In this document: in pieces, positions 1-6,732 of the stretch | How positions within the stretch are numbered: position 1 is the stretch's first letter | How the letters are laid out: each line of letters starts with the position of its first letter | Origin: Evtepia sp. | GTDB taxonomy: Bacteria; Bacillota; Clostridia; Oscillospirales; Oscillospiraceae | Length of the DNA: 8,622 nucleotides | Assembly (NCBI GenBank): GCA_029256465.1 | Contig: JAQSXW010000084.1 | Coordinates: 1 to 8,622 of the forward strand | Direction of reading: 5' to 3' | The notes under the pieces: model-generated | Database searches by the model: none | The model's input: the letters and a program-made list of their open reading frames with translations, nothing else | Told to the model about the DNA's origin: nothing | Translations under genes and position numbers: made by a program

Positions 1-947
1 TCTCCTGCAGTGGTCGTGTGCTCGAGACTTGGCATAGGAATGAGGCCTGTTTTGACCAAGTAGCGGTAGATGGTGGGTGGAGCGCAGAAGGTTGTAACCT
101 TGTAGCGGTTAATGACATTCATAAGCTGACGAGGATCAAAATTATCAAAATCAAATACCATAACCGCGCTACCAACCAGCCACTGCCCATAAATCTTTCC
201 CCAAGAGGCCTTTCCCCAACCGGTTTCTGCAACGGTAAAGTGGAGACCGCCATCTGTGGCTCTATGCCAGTATTTTGCAGTCACAATATGAGCCAAGGTG
301 TAAGTATGGTTATGGATGACACCTTTGGGAAGGCCAGTGGTTCCAGAAGTGAAATAGGTTAGAATTGGTTCCGATGCCAGCGTTTCTACCCGAGGGAATA
401 GGGAAGAGGCGCTCTGCATCTCTTCGGTTAGGTTGAGACAACCGTCGATAGACTGATGTACCGTCCAAATATGCGAAAGACCACACTCTTCTTTTGCTTC
501 CAGAAAATGGGCGGGAGCATTGTCCTCAGACGTACAGATAGCTGTTTTGATATTTCCAGCCTGAGCGCGGTAGATAATATCCTTTGTCGTCAGCATATGC
601 GTAACCGGAGCCATAACAGCACCTAGCTTATGGAGGGCGACCGCCACAAACCAATATTCAAAGTGACGCTTCAGCATGACCAAAACCGTGTCGCCTTTGC
701 CAATGCCGTGGGATTTCAAGACATTGGCAACCTGATTGCTGTAACGGCGAATTTCATCGAAGGTAAAAGTTCGTTCGACTCCATGTGCATTACACCAAAC
801 CAAGGCTTCTTTATCTGGTGTTTCTTCTGCAATGGCATCAACAACATCATATCCGAAATTGTAGTTTTCTGGGTATTGAAGAGAAAAACTGATGAGTCTT
901 CCTTGGGAATCATAGGCTTCGTGACAAAATCGCTGATAAATGCTCAT
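1..947 (-). CDS. AMP-forming acyl-CoA synthetase, MACS/ACSM-like (partial, C-terminus outside window)
   Basis: Adenylate-forming enzyme expected to activate a carboxylic acid to acyl-AMP and then acyl-CoA. About 315 codons are visible with no stop; family members have roughly 550, so the last part of the N-domain and the whole C-domain lie beyond the left edge. The ATP/phosphate loop [13 protein letters not shown] is at residues 198-210. The segment [14 protein letters not shown] (about 243-256) is typical of medium-chain acyl-CoA synthetases and their clostridial relatives, and the window ends in the TTAGE motif. No signal peptide is seen, so it is probably cytosolic. The start is fixed by an ATGA overlap with the accA stop and a GAGGAGG ribosome site 4 bases upstream, implying translational coupling to the FAS operon. 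Family membership is clear; the substrate (short, medium, branched or aromatic acid) cannot be told from this part. Confidence 0.9.
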   Translation of the reverse strand, partial: MSIYQRFCHEAYDSQGRLISFSLQYPENYNFGYDVVDAIAEETPDKEALVWCNAHGVERTFTFDEIRRYSNQVANVLKSHGIGKGDTVLVMLKRHFEYWFVAVALHKLGAVMAPVTHMLTTKDIIYRAQAGNIKTAICTSEDNAPAHFLEAKEECGLSHIWTVHQSIDGCLNLTEEMQSASSLFPRVETLASEPILTYFTSGTTGLPKGVIHNHTYTLAHIVTAKYWHRATDGGLHFTVAETGWGKASWGKIYGQWLVGSAVMVFDFDNFDPRQLMNVINRYKVTTFCAPPTIYRYLVKTGLIPMPSLEHTTTAG

Positions 948-1750
948 AGATCCTCCTCGTTCACAAGATCAAACGCGCCGAATTTTCGAAAGCGCTGATA
1001 GCGTTTTTCAATCAGGTCTTCTGTGGTAAGGGAAAGTAGGTTACCCAGCTTCTGATAGATTTGTTTGCTGAGATGACGATAATAAGCAACAGATCCCAGA
1101 CCGGATTCGGGCAAGATCTTGTCAGCAATTCCGAAGTGGAATGCGTCCTGTGCGGTCAGTTTCAGGCATTCTGCGGCATCCGCTGCACGGCCAGAATCTT
1201 TCCATAGGATACTAGCACAACCTTCAGGGGATATGACAGAATAAATAGAATTTTCAAGCATCCAAACTTCGTCAGCTACACACAAAGCCAGAGCACCGCC
1301 GCTTCCGCCTTCTCCGATCAAAATGGAGAGGACTGGCGTTTTGAGATCACTGAGTACCATTAAATTGTGAGCAATGGCCTGACCTTGACCGCGCTCTTCT
1401 GCACCAATGCCACAAAAGGCTCCGGAGGTATCTACGAAGCAGATCACCGGACGATGATATTTTTCTGCTTGGCGCATCAGGCGCAGAGCTTTTCGATATC
1501 CTTCCGGATTGGAGGCACCAAAGTTGCGGTGTACCCGTTCTTTTGCGGAGCGGCCTTTTTCAATGCCAATCACAGTGACAGGCATCCCATATAGCAGTGC
1601 CACACCGCCGACAATGGCAGGATCATCCGCATAAGCACGGTCTCCGTGTAGTTCAAAAAATTCACTGAACATATTGTTGATATAGGAGAGACTGGTGGGA
1701 CGGTTGTTGGCTCGCGCCAATTTCACTTTGTCGTATGCAGTACTACTCAT
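944..1750 (-). CDS. accA: Acetyl-CoA carboxylase carboxyltransferase, alpha subunit
   Basis: Alpha half of the carboxyltransferase that, with AccD, moves the carboxyl group from biotin on AccB to acetyl-CoA, giving malonyl-CoA in the cytosol. It has 268 residues, shorter than the ~320 of E. coli because the N-terminal extension is reduced, as in many Clostridia. Crotonase-type motifs are visible: FELHGDR (32-38), HRNFG and [11 protein letters not shown] (74-92), [16 protein letters not shown] (107-122), the glycine-rich [11 protein letters not shown] (147-157) and [10 protein letters not shown] (174-183). The usual DTPGA is DTSGA here. It overlaps the end of accD by 8 bases, has a strong ribosome site, and its stop overlaps the start of the acyl-CoA synthetase. 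Identification is secure. Confidence 0.97.
   Translation of the reverse strand: MSSTAYDKVKLARANNRPTSLSYINNMFSEFFELHGDRAYADDPAIVGGVALLYGMPVTVIGIEKGRSAKERVHRNFGASNPEGYRKALRLMRQAEKYHRPVICFVDTSGAFCGIGAEERGQGQAIAHNLMVLSDLKTPVLSILIGEGGSGGALALCVADEVWMLENSIYSVISPEGCASILWKDSGRAADAAECLKLTAQDAFHFGIADKILPESGLGSVAYYRHLSKQIYQKLGNLLSLTTEDLIEKRYQRFRKFGAFDLVNEEDL
952..958 (-). promoter_or_regulatory. Ribosome binding site of the acyl-CoA synthetase
   Basis: GAGGAGG lies 4 bases before the ATG, inside the last codons of accA. Together with the ATGA overlap it fixes the synthetase start and suggests that ribosomes finishing accA feed this gene. Confidence 0.75.
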
Positions 1751-2615
1751 GTGCAGTCCCTCCTTGGTGGATGAAAAGCAGTTTAGAAATCACTGCACGC
1801 TGCTCCAAACGAGGTACGATGGCATCAATGAAGCCATGATCCAGCAAAAATTCTGAAGTTTGAAATCCAGGAGGCAGCTTTTTACGTACCGTTTGCTCGA
1901 TGACGCGTGCACCGGCAAACCCTGCGGTTGCGCCTGGCTCGGCTAAAATGATATCTCCCTCCATTGCGAAACTGGCCATGACACCACCAGTGGTCGGATC
2001 GGTTAGGATGGTGAGATAGAACAAACCGGCATTGCTGTGCTTTTTCACTGCAGCGCTGGTTTTTGCCATTTGCATGAGGGATAGCATTCCTTCCTGCATT
2101 CGGGCTCCGCCGGAGACGGTATAGCCGACAACAGGAAGGTTCAGTTCCGTAGCGAGTTCAAAGGTGCGGGTAATTTTTTCACCCACCACAGTGCCCATGC
2201 TACCCATCATGAAGTAAGGATCCATCACAAAGAGGCAGCAAGGAGCACCTCCGATAGAAGCGCGGCCACAGAGTACGGCTTCCTCTCCACCTGAAAGGTT
2301 GCGAGTTGCCTCCAGCTTTTTTCGGTAACCGGGAAACTCTAAGGGGTCATTGCTAGCAAGACCATCAAATTCGGATACAAACGAATCGGGATCCGTTAAG
2401 AGGCGAATCCGCTGAGCCGCTTTGATTCGAAAGTGATAGCCACAGGAGCAAGTATTGGCATTGCTCCAAAGTTGACTCAGCTCCGTCTGTCGGTGGCAGT
2501 TTGGGCATTGCTCCGCCAGCTCGGAATCTGCCTCGCCGGGGCGTGCCGGAATGGAGGTACGTCCGCCCTGTTCCAAGGGATTTTGGGGTTTATGCAAAAA
2601 AGGAAAAGATGGCAT
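1743..2615 (-). CDS. accD: Acetyl-CoA carboxylase carboxyltransferase, beta subunit
   Basis: Beta half of the malonyl-CoA-forming carboxyltransferase, partner of AccA. It has 290 residues, normal for the family. An N-terminal zinc ribbon (Cys37, Cys40, Cys56, Cys58) is followed by the crotonase-fold domain with [13 protein letters not shown] (135-147), SGGARMQEG (168-176), LTDPTTGGV (204-212) and [11 protein letters not shown] (232-242). The second zinc knuckle is C-S-C where the family has C-x2-C, so it is one residue short. The start is supported by GAGGTG 7 bases upstream, overlapping the accC stop; the gap to accC is 11 bases. Its 3' end overlaps accA by 8 bases, which fits equal production of the two subunits. 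Confidence 0.97.
   Translation of the reverse strand: MPSFPFLHKPQNPLEQGGRTSIPARPGEADSELAEQCPNCHRQTELSQLWSNANTCSCGYHFRIKAAQRIRLLTDPDSFVSEFDGLASNDPLEFPGYRKKLEATRNLSGGEEAVLCGRASIGGAPCCLFVMDPYFMMGSMGTVVGEKITRTFELATELNLPVVGYTVSGGARMQEGMLSLMQMAKTSAAVKKHSNAGLFYLTILTDPTTGGVMASFAMEGDIILAEPGATAGFAGARVIEQTVRKKLPPGFQTSEFLLDHGFIDAIVPRLEQRAVISKLLFIHQGGTAHE
1759..1765 (-). promoter_or_regulatory. Ribosome binding site of accA
   Basis: AAGGAGG, a near-perfect Shine-Dalgarno sequence, sits 8 bases before the accA ATG within the 3' end of accD. It is the strongest such site in the window and supports the chosen start. Confidence 0.75.
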
Positions 2616-2626
2616 AAAGCATCACC

Positions 2627-3931
2627 TCACTGTGCAAAAAAGTCCAGACTATAAGAGCCGGTTTGAAAACGAGTATCACTGAGAATCGTCAATTGTTCTT
2701 CAATATTGTTATCTACGCCCTGAATCACCAGTTCGCAGAGAGCAGCTTGCATTTTGCGGAGTGCTTCCTCCCGGGTCCCGGCAAATACGATGAGTTTGCC
2801 CAAAAGAGGATCATAGGCGGGAGACACAACGGAGCCGACAGCCAAATAAGTGTCGAAGCGTACAAAAGGGCCACCGGGAATATGGAGAAAACTCACTTTT
2901 CCAGGAGCACGGGCGTTGATGCGGCATTCAATGGAACAGCCCTTGAGCCGCACGTCCGCTTGGGTAAAGTTGAGAGGGATTCCTGCTGTAATTCGAATTT
3001 GCCACTTTACTAAATCAATTCCGGTAATCGATTCAGTAACGGTATGCTCAACCTGAAGACGTACATTCATCTCCATGAAGTAGTAATTACCCTTGGAATC
3101 CAATAGAAACTCAAGTGTGCCAAGGTTTTGATACCCAACCTTCTTAACAGCAGCTGTAACCTGACGAATCATGGCTTCCCTTACAGCAGGAGTGATGGCT
3201 GGAGAGGGAGATTCTTCGGTGAGCTTTTGATGATTGCGCTGAACGGAGCAATCACGCTCACCCAGACAAATGACTTCTCCGGCCTCGTCGGCAATAATTT
3301 GCATCTCAATGTGACGAGCTGGATAAATGTACTTTTCTAGGTAGACACCGCCGTCACCAAAGGCAGCTTTCCCTTCGGCGGTAGCAGAATGAAAAGCACG
3401 TTCCATTTCTTCTTCACGTGTAACCAGACGGATGCCACGTCCACCACCGCCGGAGCGGGCTTTTAACATAACCGGATACCCAATCTTTTTGGCAGCATCA
3501 AGGGCAGCCTGAACAGAGGAAAGAAGTGTGGAACCGGGAATCACGGGAAGGCCGGCGTTTGCCATCAGTTCCTTCAGGCGTTCCTTGTCGCTCAGTCTCT
3601 CCATATTTTCCGCAGAGGGGCCAATAAAAGCGATGCCGTGCTTGACACAAAGAGATGCGAAATGGGCATTTTCAGATAAAAAACCATATCCGGGATGAAT
3701 AGCCTGTGCACCGGAAATCAGTGCGGCACTTAAGATCCGTTCCTCGTTTAGGTAGCTGTCTAAGGGGGAATCCTCCCCGATGCAGTAACTTTGATCGGCC
3801 AAGGCCACGTGCAGAGACTCTGCATCTGCTTTGGAGAAAACCGCCACAGTGGAGATGCCCATTTCCTTGCAGCTACGGATGATTCGGACGGCAATTTCGC
3901 CCCGGTTGGCAATCAGTATTTTTGAGAACAC
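2627..3931 (-). CDS. accC: Biotin carboxylase subunit of acetyl-CoA carboxylase
   Basis: ATP-grasp enzyme that carboxylates the biotin of AccB using ATP and bicarbonate. It starts with GTG and has 434 residues, somewhat short of the usual ~445-450. Motifs: N-domain KILIANRGEIAVRIIR (4-19) and HPGYGFLSEN (79-88); SDK (114-116, usually GDK); glycine-rich ATP lid KARSGGGGRGIR (157-168); GERDCSVQRNHQKLTEE (224-240); active-site strand MEMNVRLQVEH (286-296, usually NTR); ECRINA (335-340) with the conserved Arg337. The conserved loop that normally follows ECRINA (E. coli EDPNTFLPS) is reduced to RA before PGKV, a net loss of about 7-8 residues. The catalytic residues are otherwise kept, so it is probably active. 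It follows the damaged fabZ and precedes accD by 11 bases. Confidence 0.96.
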   Translation of the reverse strand: MFSKILIANRGEIAVRIIRSCKEMGISTVAVFSKADAESLHVALADQSYCIGEDSPLDSYLNEERILSAALISGAQAIHPGYGFLSENAHFASLCVKHGIAFIGPSAENMERLSDKERLKELMANAGLPVIPGSTLLSSVQAALDAAKKIGYPVMLKARSGGGGRGIRLVTREEEMERAFHSATAEGKAAFGDGGVYLEKYIYPARHIEMQIIADEAGEVICLGERDCSVQRNHQKLTEESPSPAITPAVREAMIRQVTAAVKKVGYQNLGTLEFLLDSKGNYYFMEMNVRLQVEHTVTESITGIDLVKWQIRITAGIPLNFTQADVRLKGCSIECRINARAPGKVSFLHIPGGPFVRFDTYLAVGSVVSPAYDPLLGKLIVFAGTREEALRKMQAALCELVIQGVDNNIEEQLTILSDTRFQTGSYSLDFFAQ

Positions 3932-3935
3932 AGGC

Positions 3936-3986
3936 TTACACCTCGGTCAATGCGAAGGAAAAGCTGGCTTTAACACAGAGCTTGCT
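3936..3986 (-). pseudogene. fabZ: Out-of-frame remnant of the fabZ C-terminus
   Basis: Read in the frame shifted by +1 from fabZ, this stretch gives SKLCVKASFSFALTEV and then TAA. It resembles the usual end of FabZ (DGK-x5-E-x-x-FAI type). Its stop is 4 bases before the accC GTG, the spacing expected for a tightly packed operon, and the accC ribosome site is embedded in its last codons. These points indicate it was once the in-frame end of fabZ. Aligning from memory to B. subtilis FabZ, about 30 residues between QVRFRQQ and this tail are absent. Frame arithmetic requires a loss of 3n+2 bases, or an equivalent combination of changes. Confidence 0.75.
3939..3944 (-). promoter_or_regulatory. Ribosome binding site deciding the accC GTG start
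   Basis: GAGGTG lies 7 bases before the accC GTG. It sits inside the leftover fabZ tail, overlapping its last two codons (GAG GTG TAA). With the fabZ frame now stopping earlier, accC may be translated with less help from upstream ribosomes than before. Confidence 0.6.
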
Positions 3987-4260
3987 GACGAAAACGAACC
4001 TGATCCAATCCGGTAAAGAGAGGGAGCTGCTGGCTACTGGTCATTTCCTTGCTGAGCAGCACGCAGACGGACTGTGCAAGCATTTCACAGAGAATGACTC
4101 CAGGCACAACAGGATTGCCGGGAAAATGGCCTTGAAGGAACCACTCGCTGCCATCAATCCGAACCTTACCGTGGGCCACACCATCCTCACAGTTTGCCTC
4201 CTGAATGAGAAGCATATTGTCACGATGCGGCAGGATCGCTTTCAATTCCTCTTGATTCAT
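3970..4260 (-). CDS. fabZ: 3-hydroxyacyl-ACP dehydratase FabZ, C-terminally truncated (probable pseudogene)
   Basis: FabZ removes water from 3-hydroxyacyl-ACP to give trans-2-enoyl-ACP. Only 96 residues are encoded against the usual ~140. The N-terminal part is well preserved: ILPHR (9-13), QGHFPGNPVVPG (43-54) with catalytic His45, and Glu59 in CEMLAQ, the second active-site residue. The frame follows the family to TGLDQVRFRQQ (about 83-93), then reads three unrelated residues and stops, losing the later strands of the hot-dog fold. The normal C-terminus survives downstream in another frame, so an out-of-frame internal deletion is inferred. The start is fixed by an ATGA overlap with the accB stop and AAAGGAG 5 bases upstream; a longer frame starting at 4326 lies within accB and is not used. 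The product is unlikely to fold as a normal dehydratase, though a sequence or assembly error is possible. Confidence 0.85.
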   Translation of the reverse strand: MNQEELKAILPHRDNMLLIQEANCEDGVAHGKVRIDGSEWFLQGHFPGNPVVPGVILCEMLAQSVCVLLSKEMTSSQQLPLFTGLDQVRFRQQALC

Positions 4261-4712
4261 GGCGTCTCCTTTCGGATTCGGAACAAAACATGGCCGTAAT
4301 CCACGACCTGTTGGTTTCCAACGCAAATTTCAGTGATGGTACCGTCATAGTCAGATGTAATTTCGTTCATCAGCTTCATGGACTCAATGATGCAGATTAC
4401 ATCCCCTTTATGAACGTTGTCTCCCACGGAGACAAAGGGACGCTGATTTTCTGCCGCAGCGGTATAGAATACGCCCACCATGGGGGAGCAGACACTGATA
4501 AGGCCAGGCTCTCCCGCTTCTGCAGTGGGAGAGGAGGGTGGCACAGAGGCCGGGGAAGCAGCAGTTGGCGCCATAACGGGAACAGAGACGCCGGGCAGGA
4601 CGGAAGGAGCCCGCTCCAAGCGCAAGGTTGCTCCGTTTTCGCTGATCTCCAGTCCGGTGAGATCCAAATCCTGCATCAGCTGTGCATATTTCCTGATGTT
4701 CGTTTCTTCCAT
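4257..4712 (-). CDS. accB: Biotin carboxyl carrier protein of acetyl-CoA carboxylase
   Basis: Small carrier (151 residues, typical length) whose biotin is carboxylated by AccC and discharged by AccA/AccD. An N-terminal charged segment (1-35) resembles that of other BCCPs. An Ala/Pro/Ser-rich flexible linker (about 36-68) leads to the C-terminal biotinyl domain (about 70-148). That domain has CSPMVGVFY (75-83), the thumb-like insertion around residues 86-92, and the biotinylation site ESMKLMNEI with Lys113. The ATG has AAGGA 6 bases upstream; the gap to fabF is 16 bases, where the fabF stop is followed directly by a second stop (TGATAG). Its own stop overlaps the fabZ start as ATGA. Biotinylation requires a BirA-type ligase encoded elsewhere. 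Confidence 0.97.
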   Translation of the reverse strand: MEETNIRKYAQLMQDLDLTGLEISENGATLRLERAPSVLPGVSVPVMAPTAASPASVPPSSPTAEAGEPGLISVCSPMVGVFYTAAAENQRPFVSVGDNVHKGDVICIIESMKLMNEITSDYDGTITEICVGNQQVVDYGHVLFRIRKETP

Positions 4713-4728
4713 AAGTTATCCTTTTCTA

Positions 4729-5961
4729 TCAGAGTTTCCGAAAAGCCAGACAAGCATTGTGGCCGCCGAAGCCAAGAGAATTCGAAAGCGCGAGGTCTAT
4801 CTCAGCCTTTCTGGCAGTGAGGGGTACATAGTCCAGATCACATTCTGGGTCAGGGGAGTAAAGCCCCACCGTGGGAGGCAGGATGCCATCATTCAGTGCC
4901 ATGAGACAGGCAATGGCTTCCACTGCACCTGCAGCACCCAGCATGTGTCCTGTCATGGACTTGGTGGAACTAATTGGTGTTTCCTTGGCTTTCTCCAAAC
5001 CAAGAACGGCTTTAATTGCTTTGGTTTCCGCCACATCGTTGAGTGGTGTGCCGGTACCGTGAGCATTAATGTAAAGTTTATCGTCAGGAGTGTATCCTGC
5101 TTCACCTAGTGTTGCCTTCATGGCATTGATGGCACCAAGGCCCTCTGGATGAGGTGCGGTGATGTGATGTGCATCACAGGTAGAACCATAGCCACAAACT
5201 TCACCGTAAATGGTAGCACCGCGAGCGATTGCATGCTCATATTCTTCCAGCACCAGGGCACCGGAACCCTCGCCAATGACAAAACCACCACGGCGGCTGT
5301 CAAAGGGAAGAGAAGCCGCATCGGGGTCAGAAGCGACAGAAAGCGCCTGCATGTTGATAAAGCCTGCGACACCGCACTCAGAAATGGAAGCTTCTCCACC
5401 GCCAGCAATGGCTGCATCGCAGTACCCGTGACGAATCGCGCGCAGTGCTTCACCAATGGCGTTGGAACCGGATGCACAAGCAGTCACTGCAGGAAGCGCC
5501 GCACCCTGACAGTTAAAGCGGATCGCGATCATACCGGAGGCCATATTGGCAATCATCATAGGGATGAAATATGGGGAAACCCTACGGGGGCCCTTGGAGC
5601 GCAGCTTATCCATTTCGGCAGTAAAGGTCTGGATACCACCGATACCAGTACCAAAGTAAACGCTGATTCTCTCAGGGGGAAGGGTACCGATGATGCCACT
5701 TTGCTCCACAGCCTGGCAGGCAGCCGCTATGGCAAAATGCGCATTGGGGTCACTTCGAACAATATCGGCATTTTCCATATAGTCTTTGGGGTTGAAGTCT
5801 TTCACTTCCGCTCCCAAAGTTGCTTTATATCCTGTGGTATCAAATTGGGTAATGGGACCAATCCCGTGACGTCCACTCAGTAAACTTTCACGGAAGCTCG
5901 CAACGTCATTTCCGATGGGACTCACAACGCCCATACCAGTAACGACTACTCTTCTATTCAT
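4729..5961 (-). CDS. fabF: 3-oxoacyl-ACP synthase II (beta-ketoacyl-ACP synthase, KAS II)
   Basis: Condensing enzyme that elongates acyl-ACP with malonyl-ACP, releasing CO2. It has 410 residues, the usual length. Thiolase-fold hallmarks: VVVTGMGVVSPIG (5-17), nucleophile Cys162 in TACASGSNAIG, His301 in NAHGTGTPLND, Lys334 and His339 in SSTKSMTGHMLGAAG, and the C-terminal gating loop SLGFGGHNA (395-403, Phe398). The complete Cys-His-His set marks a true condensing KAS, not a chain-length factor. The segment normally resembling RRMDRF reads VRSDPNAHF here, a mild divergence. It is separated from fabG by 36 bases, one of the two largest gaps in the operon, with a ribosome site (AAGGAAG) that can fold into a small hairpin against the ATG. 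Confidence 0.97.
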   Translation of the reverse strand: MNRRVVVTGMGVVSPIGNDVASFRESLLSGRHGIGPITQFDTTGYKATLGAEVKDFNPKDYMENADIVRSDPNAHFAIAAACQAVEQSGIIGTLPPERISVYFGTGIGGIQTFTAEMDKLRSKGPRRVSPYFIPMMIANMASGMIAIRFNCQGAALPAVTACASGSNAIGEALRAIRHGYCDAAIAGGGEASISECGVAGFINMQALSVASDPDAASLPFDSRRGGFVIGEGSGALVLEEYEHAIARGATIYGEVCGYGSTCDAHHITAPHPEGLGAINAMKATLGEAGYTPDDKLYINAHGTGTPLNDVAETKAIKAVLGLEKAKETPISSTKSMTGHMLGAAGAVEAIACLMALNDGILPPTVGLYSPDPECDLDYVPLTARKAEIDLALSNSLGFGGHNACLAFRKL

Positions 5962-5978
5962 AAGAAAGATTCTTCCTT
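5962..5978 (-). promoter_or_regulatory. fabF ribosome binding site within a possible small hairpin
   Basis: The fabF ribosome site AAGGAAG (5972-5978) can pair with CTTTCTT (5962-5968) through 7 base pairs, including one G-U, around an AAT loop. The paired region ends at the base before the ATG. The stem is A-U rich and weak, so control of fabF translation by it is only a possibility. Confidence 0.35.
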
Positions 5979-5997
5979 TCGCTGATTTTCAGGGGCC

Positions 5998-6732
5998 TTA
6001 CATCGCTAAACCGCCGTCTACCCGCAGCACTTCGCCGGTAATATAGTCGGCACTGTTACTGGCAAGGAACAAGGCGGCATTTGCCACATCCTCAGGAGAG
6101 CCCAAACGGCCTAAAGGAATGGTGCTGGCCATGGCGTTTCCGGCATCTAAATCTTGAGTCATGTCGGTTTGAATAAAACCGGGCGCGATGGCATTACAAG
6201 TAATGTTGCGGGGCGCCAATTCCCGAGCAACGGATTTGGTCAGTCCGATAAGGCCTGCTTTAGAAGCAGAATAATTGGCCTGGCCGGCATTACCGAGTAG
6301 ACCAGAAACGGAAGAAATATTGATAATTTTTCCGCCCTTGGCACGGATAAAGAGGGAGCAGCAATGACGAATCATATGGAAAGCACCCTTTAGATTGGTA
6401 TCCAGCACAGCATCAAAATCGGCTTCTTTCATGGTGGCAATTAGGCCGTCACGAGTGATGCCGGCATTGTTCACCAGAAGATCCACCTTACCAAAGTCAG
6501 TTTTCACAAGTGATACTACTTCTTTGCAGGCAGTAAAGTCCGCCACATCGCAGCGATACGCCGCGGCCCTTACACCAAAGCTGCGGCATTCCTGCATGAC
6601 CGCTTCGGCAGCTGCGTCGTTTGAGGCGTAGAGAATGGCAACATCGGCGCCGTTTTGGGCAAACTTCACGGCAATTGCGCGGCCAATGCCACGGGACGCA
6701 CCGGTGATGATGGCTACTTTCCCTTTTAGCAT
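5998..6732 (-). CDS. fabG: 3-oxoacyl-ACP reductase (short-chain dehydrogenase)
   Basis: NADPH-dependent reduction of 3-oxoacyl-ACP to 3-hydroxyacyl-ACP in each elongation cycle. It has 244 residues, the same as E. coli FabG. Rossmann motif TGASRGIG (10-17), CDV (61-63), NNAG (88-91), Asn113 in DTNLKG, Ser141 in INISSVSG, and Tyr154/Lys158 in YSASK form the complete SDR catalytic tetrad. PGFIQTDMT and the C-terminal ITGEVLRVDGG are also typical. The ATG has AAAGGAG 8 bases upstream and overlaps the end of fabD by 7 bases. Position between fabD and fabF makes FabG, and not another SDR, the clear assignment. Confidence 0.97.
   Translation of the reverse strand: MLKGKVAIITGASRGIGRAIAVKFAQNGADVAILYASNDAAAEAVMQECRSFGVRAAAYRCDVADFTACKEVVSLVKTDFGKVDLLVNNAGITRDGLIATMKEADFDAVLDTNLKGAFHMIRHCCSLFIRAKGGKIINISSVSGLLGNAGQANYSASKAGLIGLTKSVARELAPRNITCNAIAPGFIQTDMTQDLDAGNAMASTIPLGRLGSPEDVANAALFLASNSADYITGEVLRVDGGLAM

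Noticed and set aside
716..913. 65-codon minus-strand frame near the left end
   Set aside because: It is an out-of-frame shadow within the acyl-CoA synthetase, whose true frame starts at 947 and stays open to the edge of the window.
3936..4000. Programmed +1 frameshift producing full-length FabZ
   Set aside because: A shift could join the tail, but about 30 residues of the fold would still be missing, and no clear slippery site or stimulatory structure is seen.
3970..4326. Longer 118-residue fabZ reading from 4326
   Set aside because: The added N-terminal residues lie inside accB and do not resemble FabZ; the ATG at 4260 has AAAGGAG and an ATGA overlap with accB.
4290..5109. Overlapping plus-strand frames of 176 and 209 codons
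   Set aside because: They lie opposite accB and fabF, which are certain genes, and their translations show low-complexity antisense composition without any family motif.
5149..5883. A 244-codon open frame on the plus strand
   Set aside because: It is fully antisense to fabF, has no recognisable domain or ribosome site, and reads like the reverse of a well-conserved KAS II gene with biased codon use.
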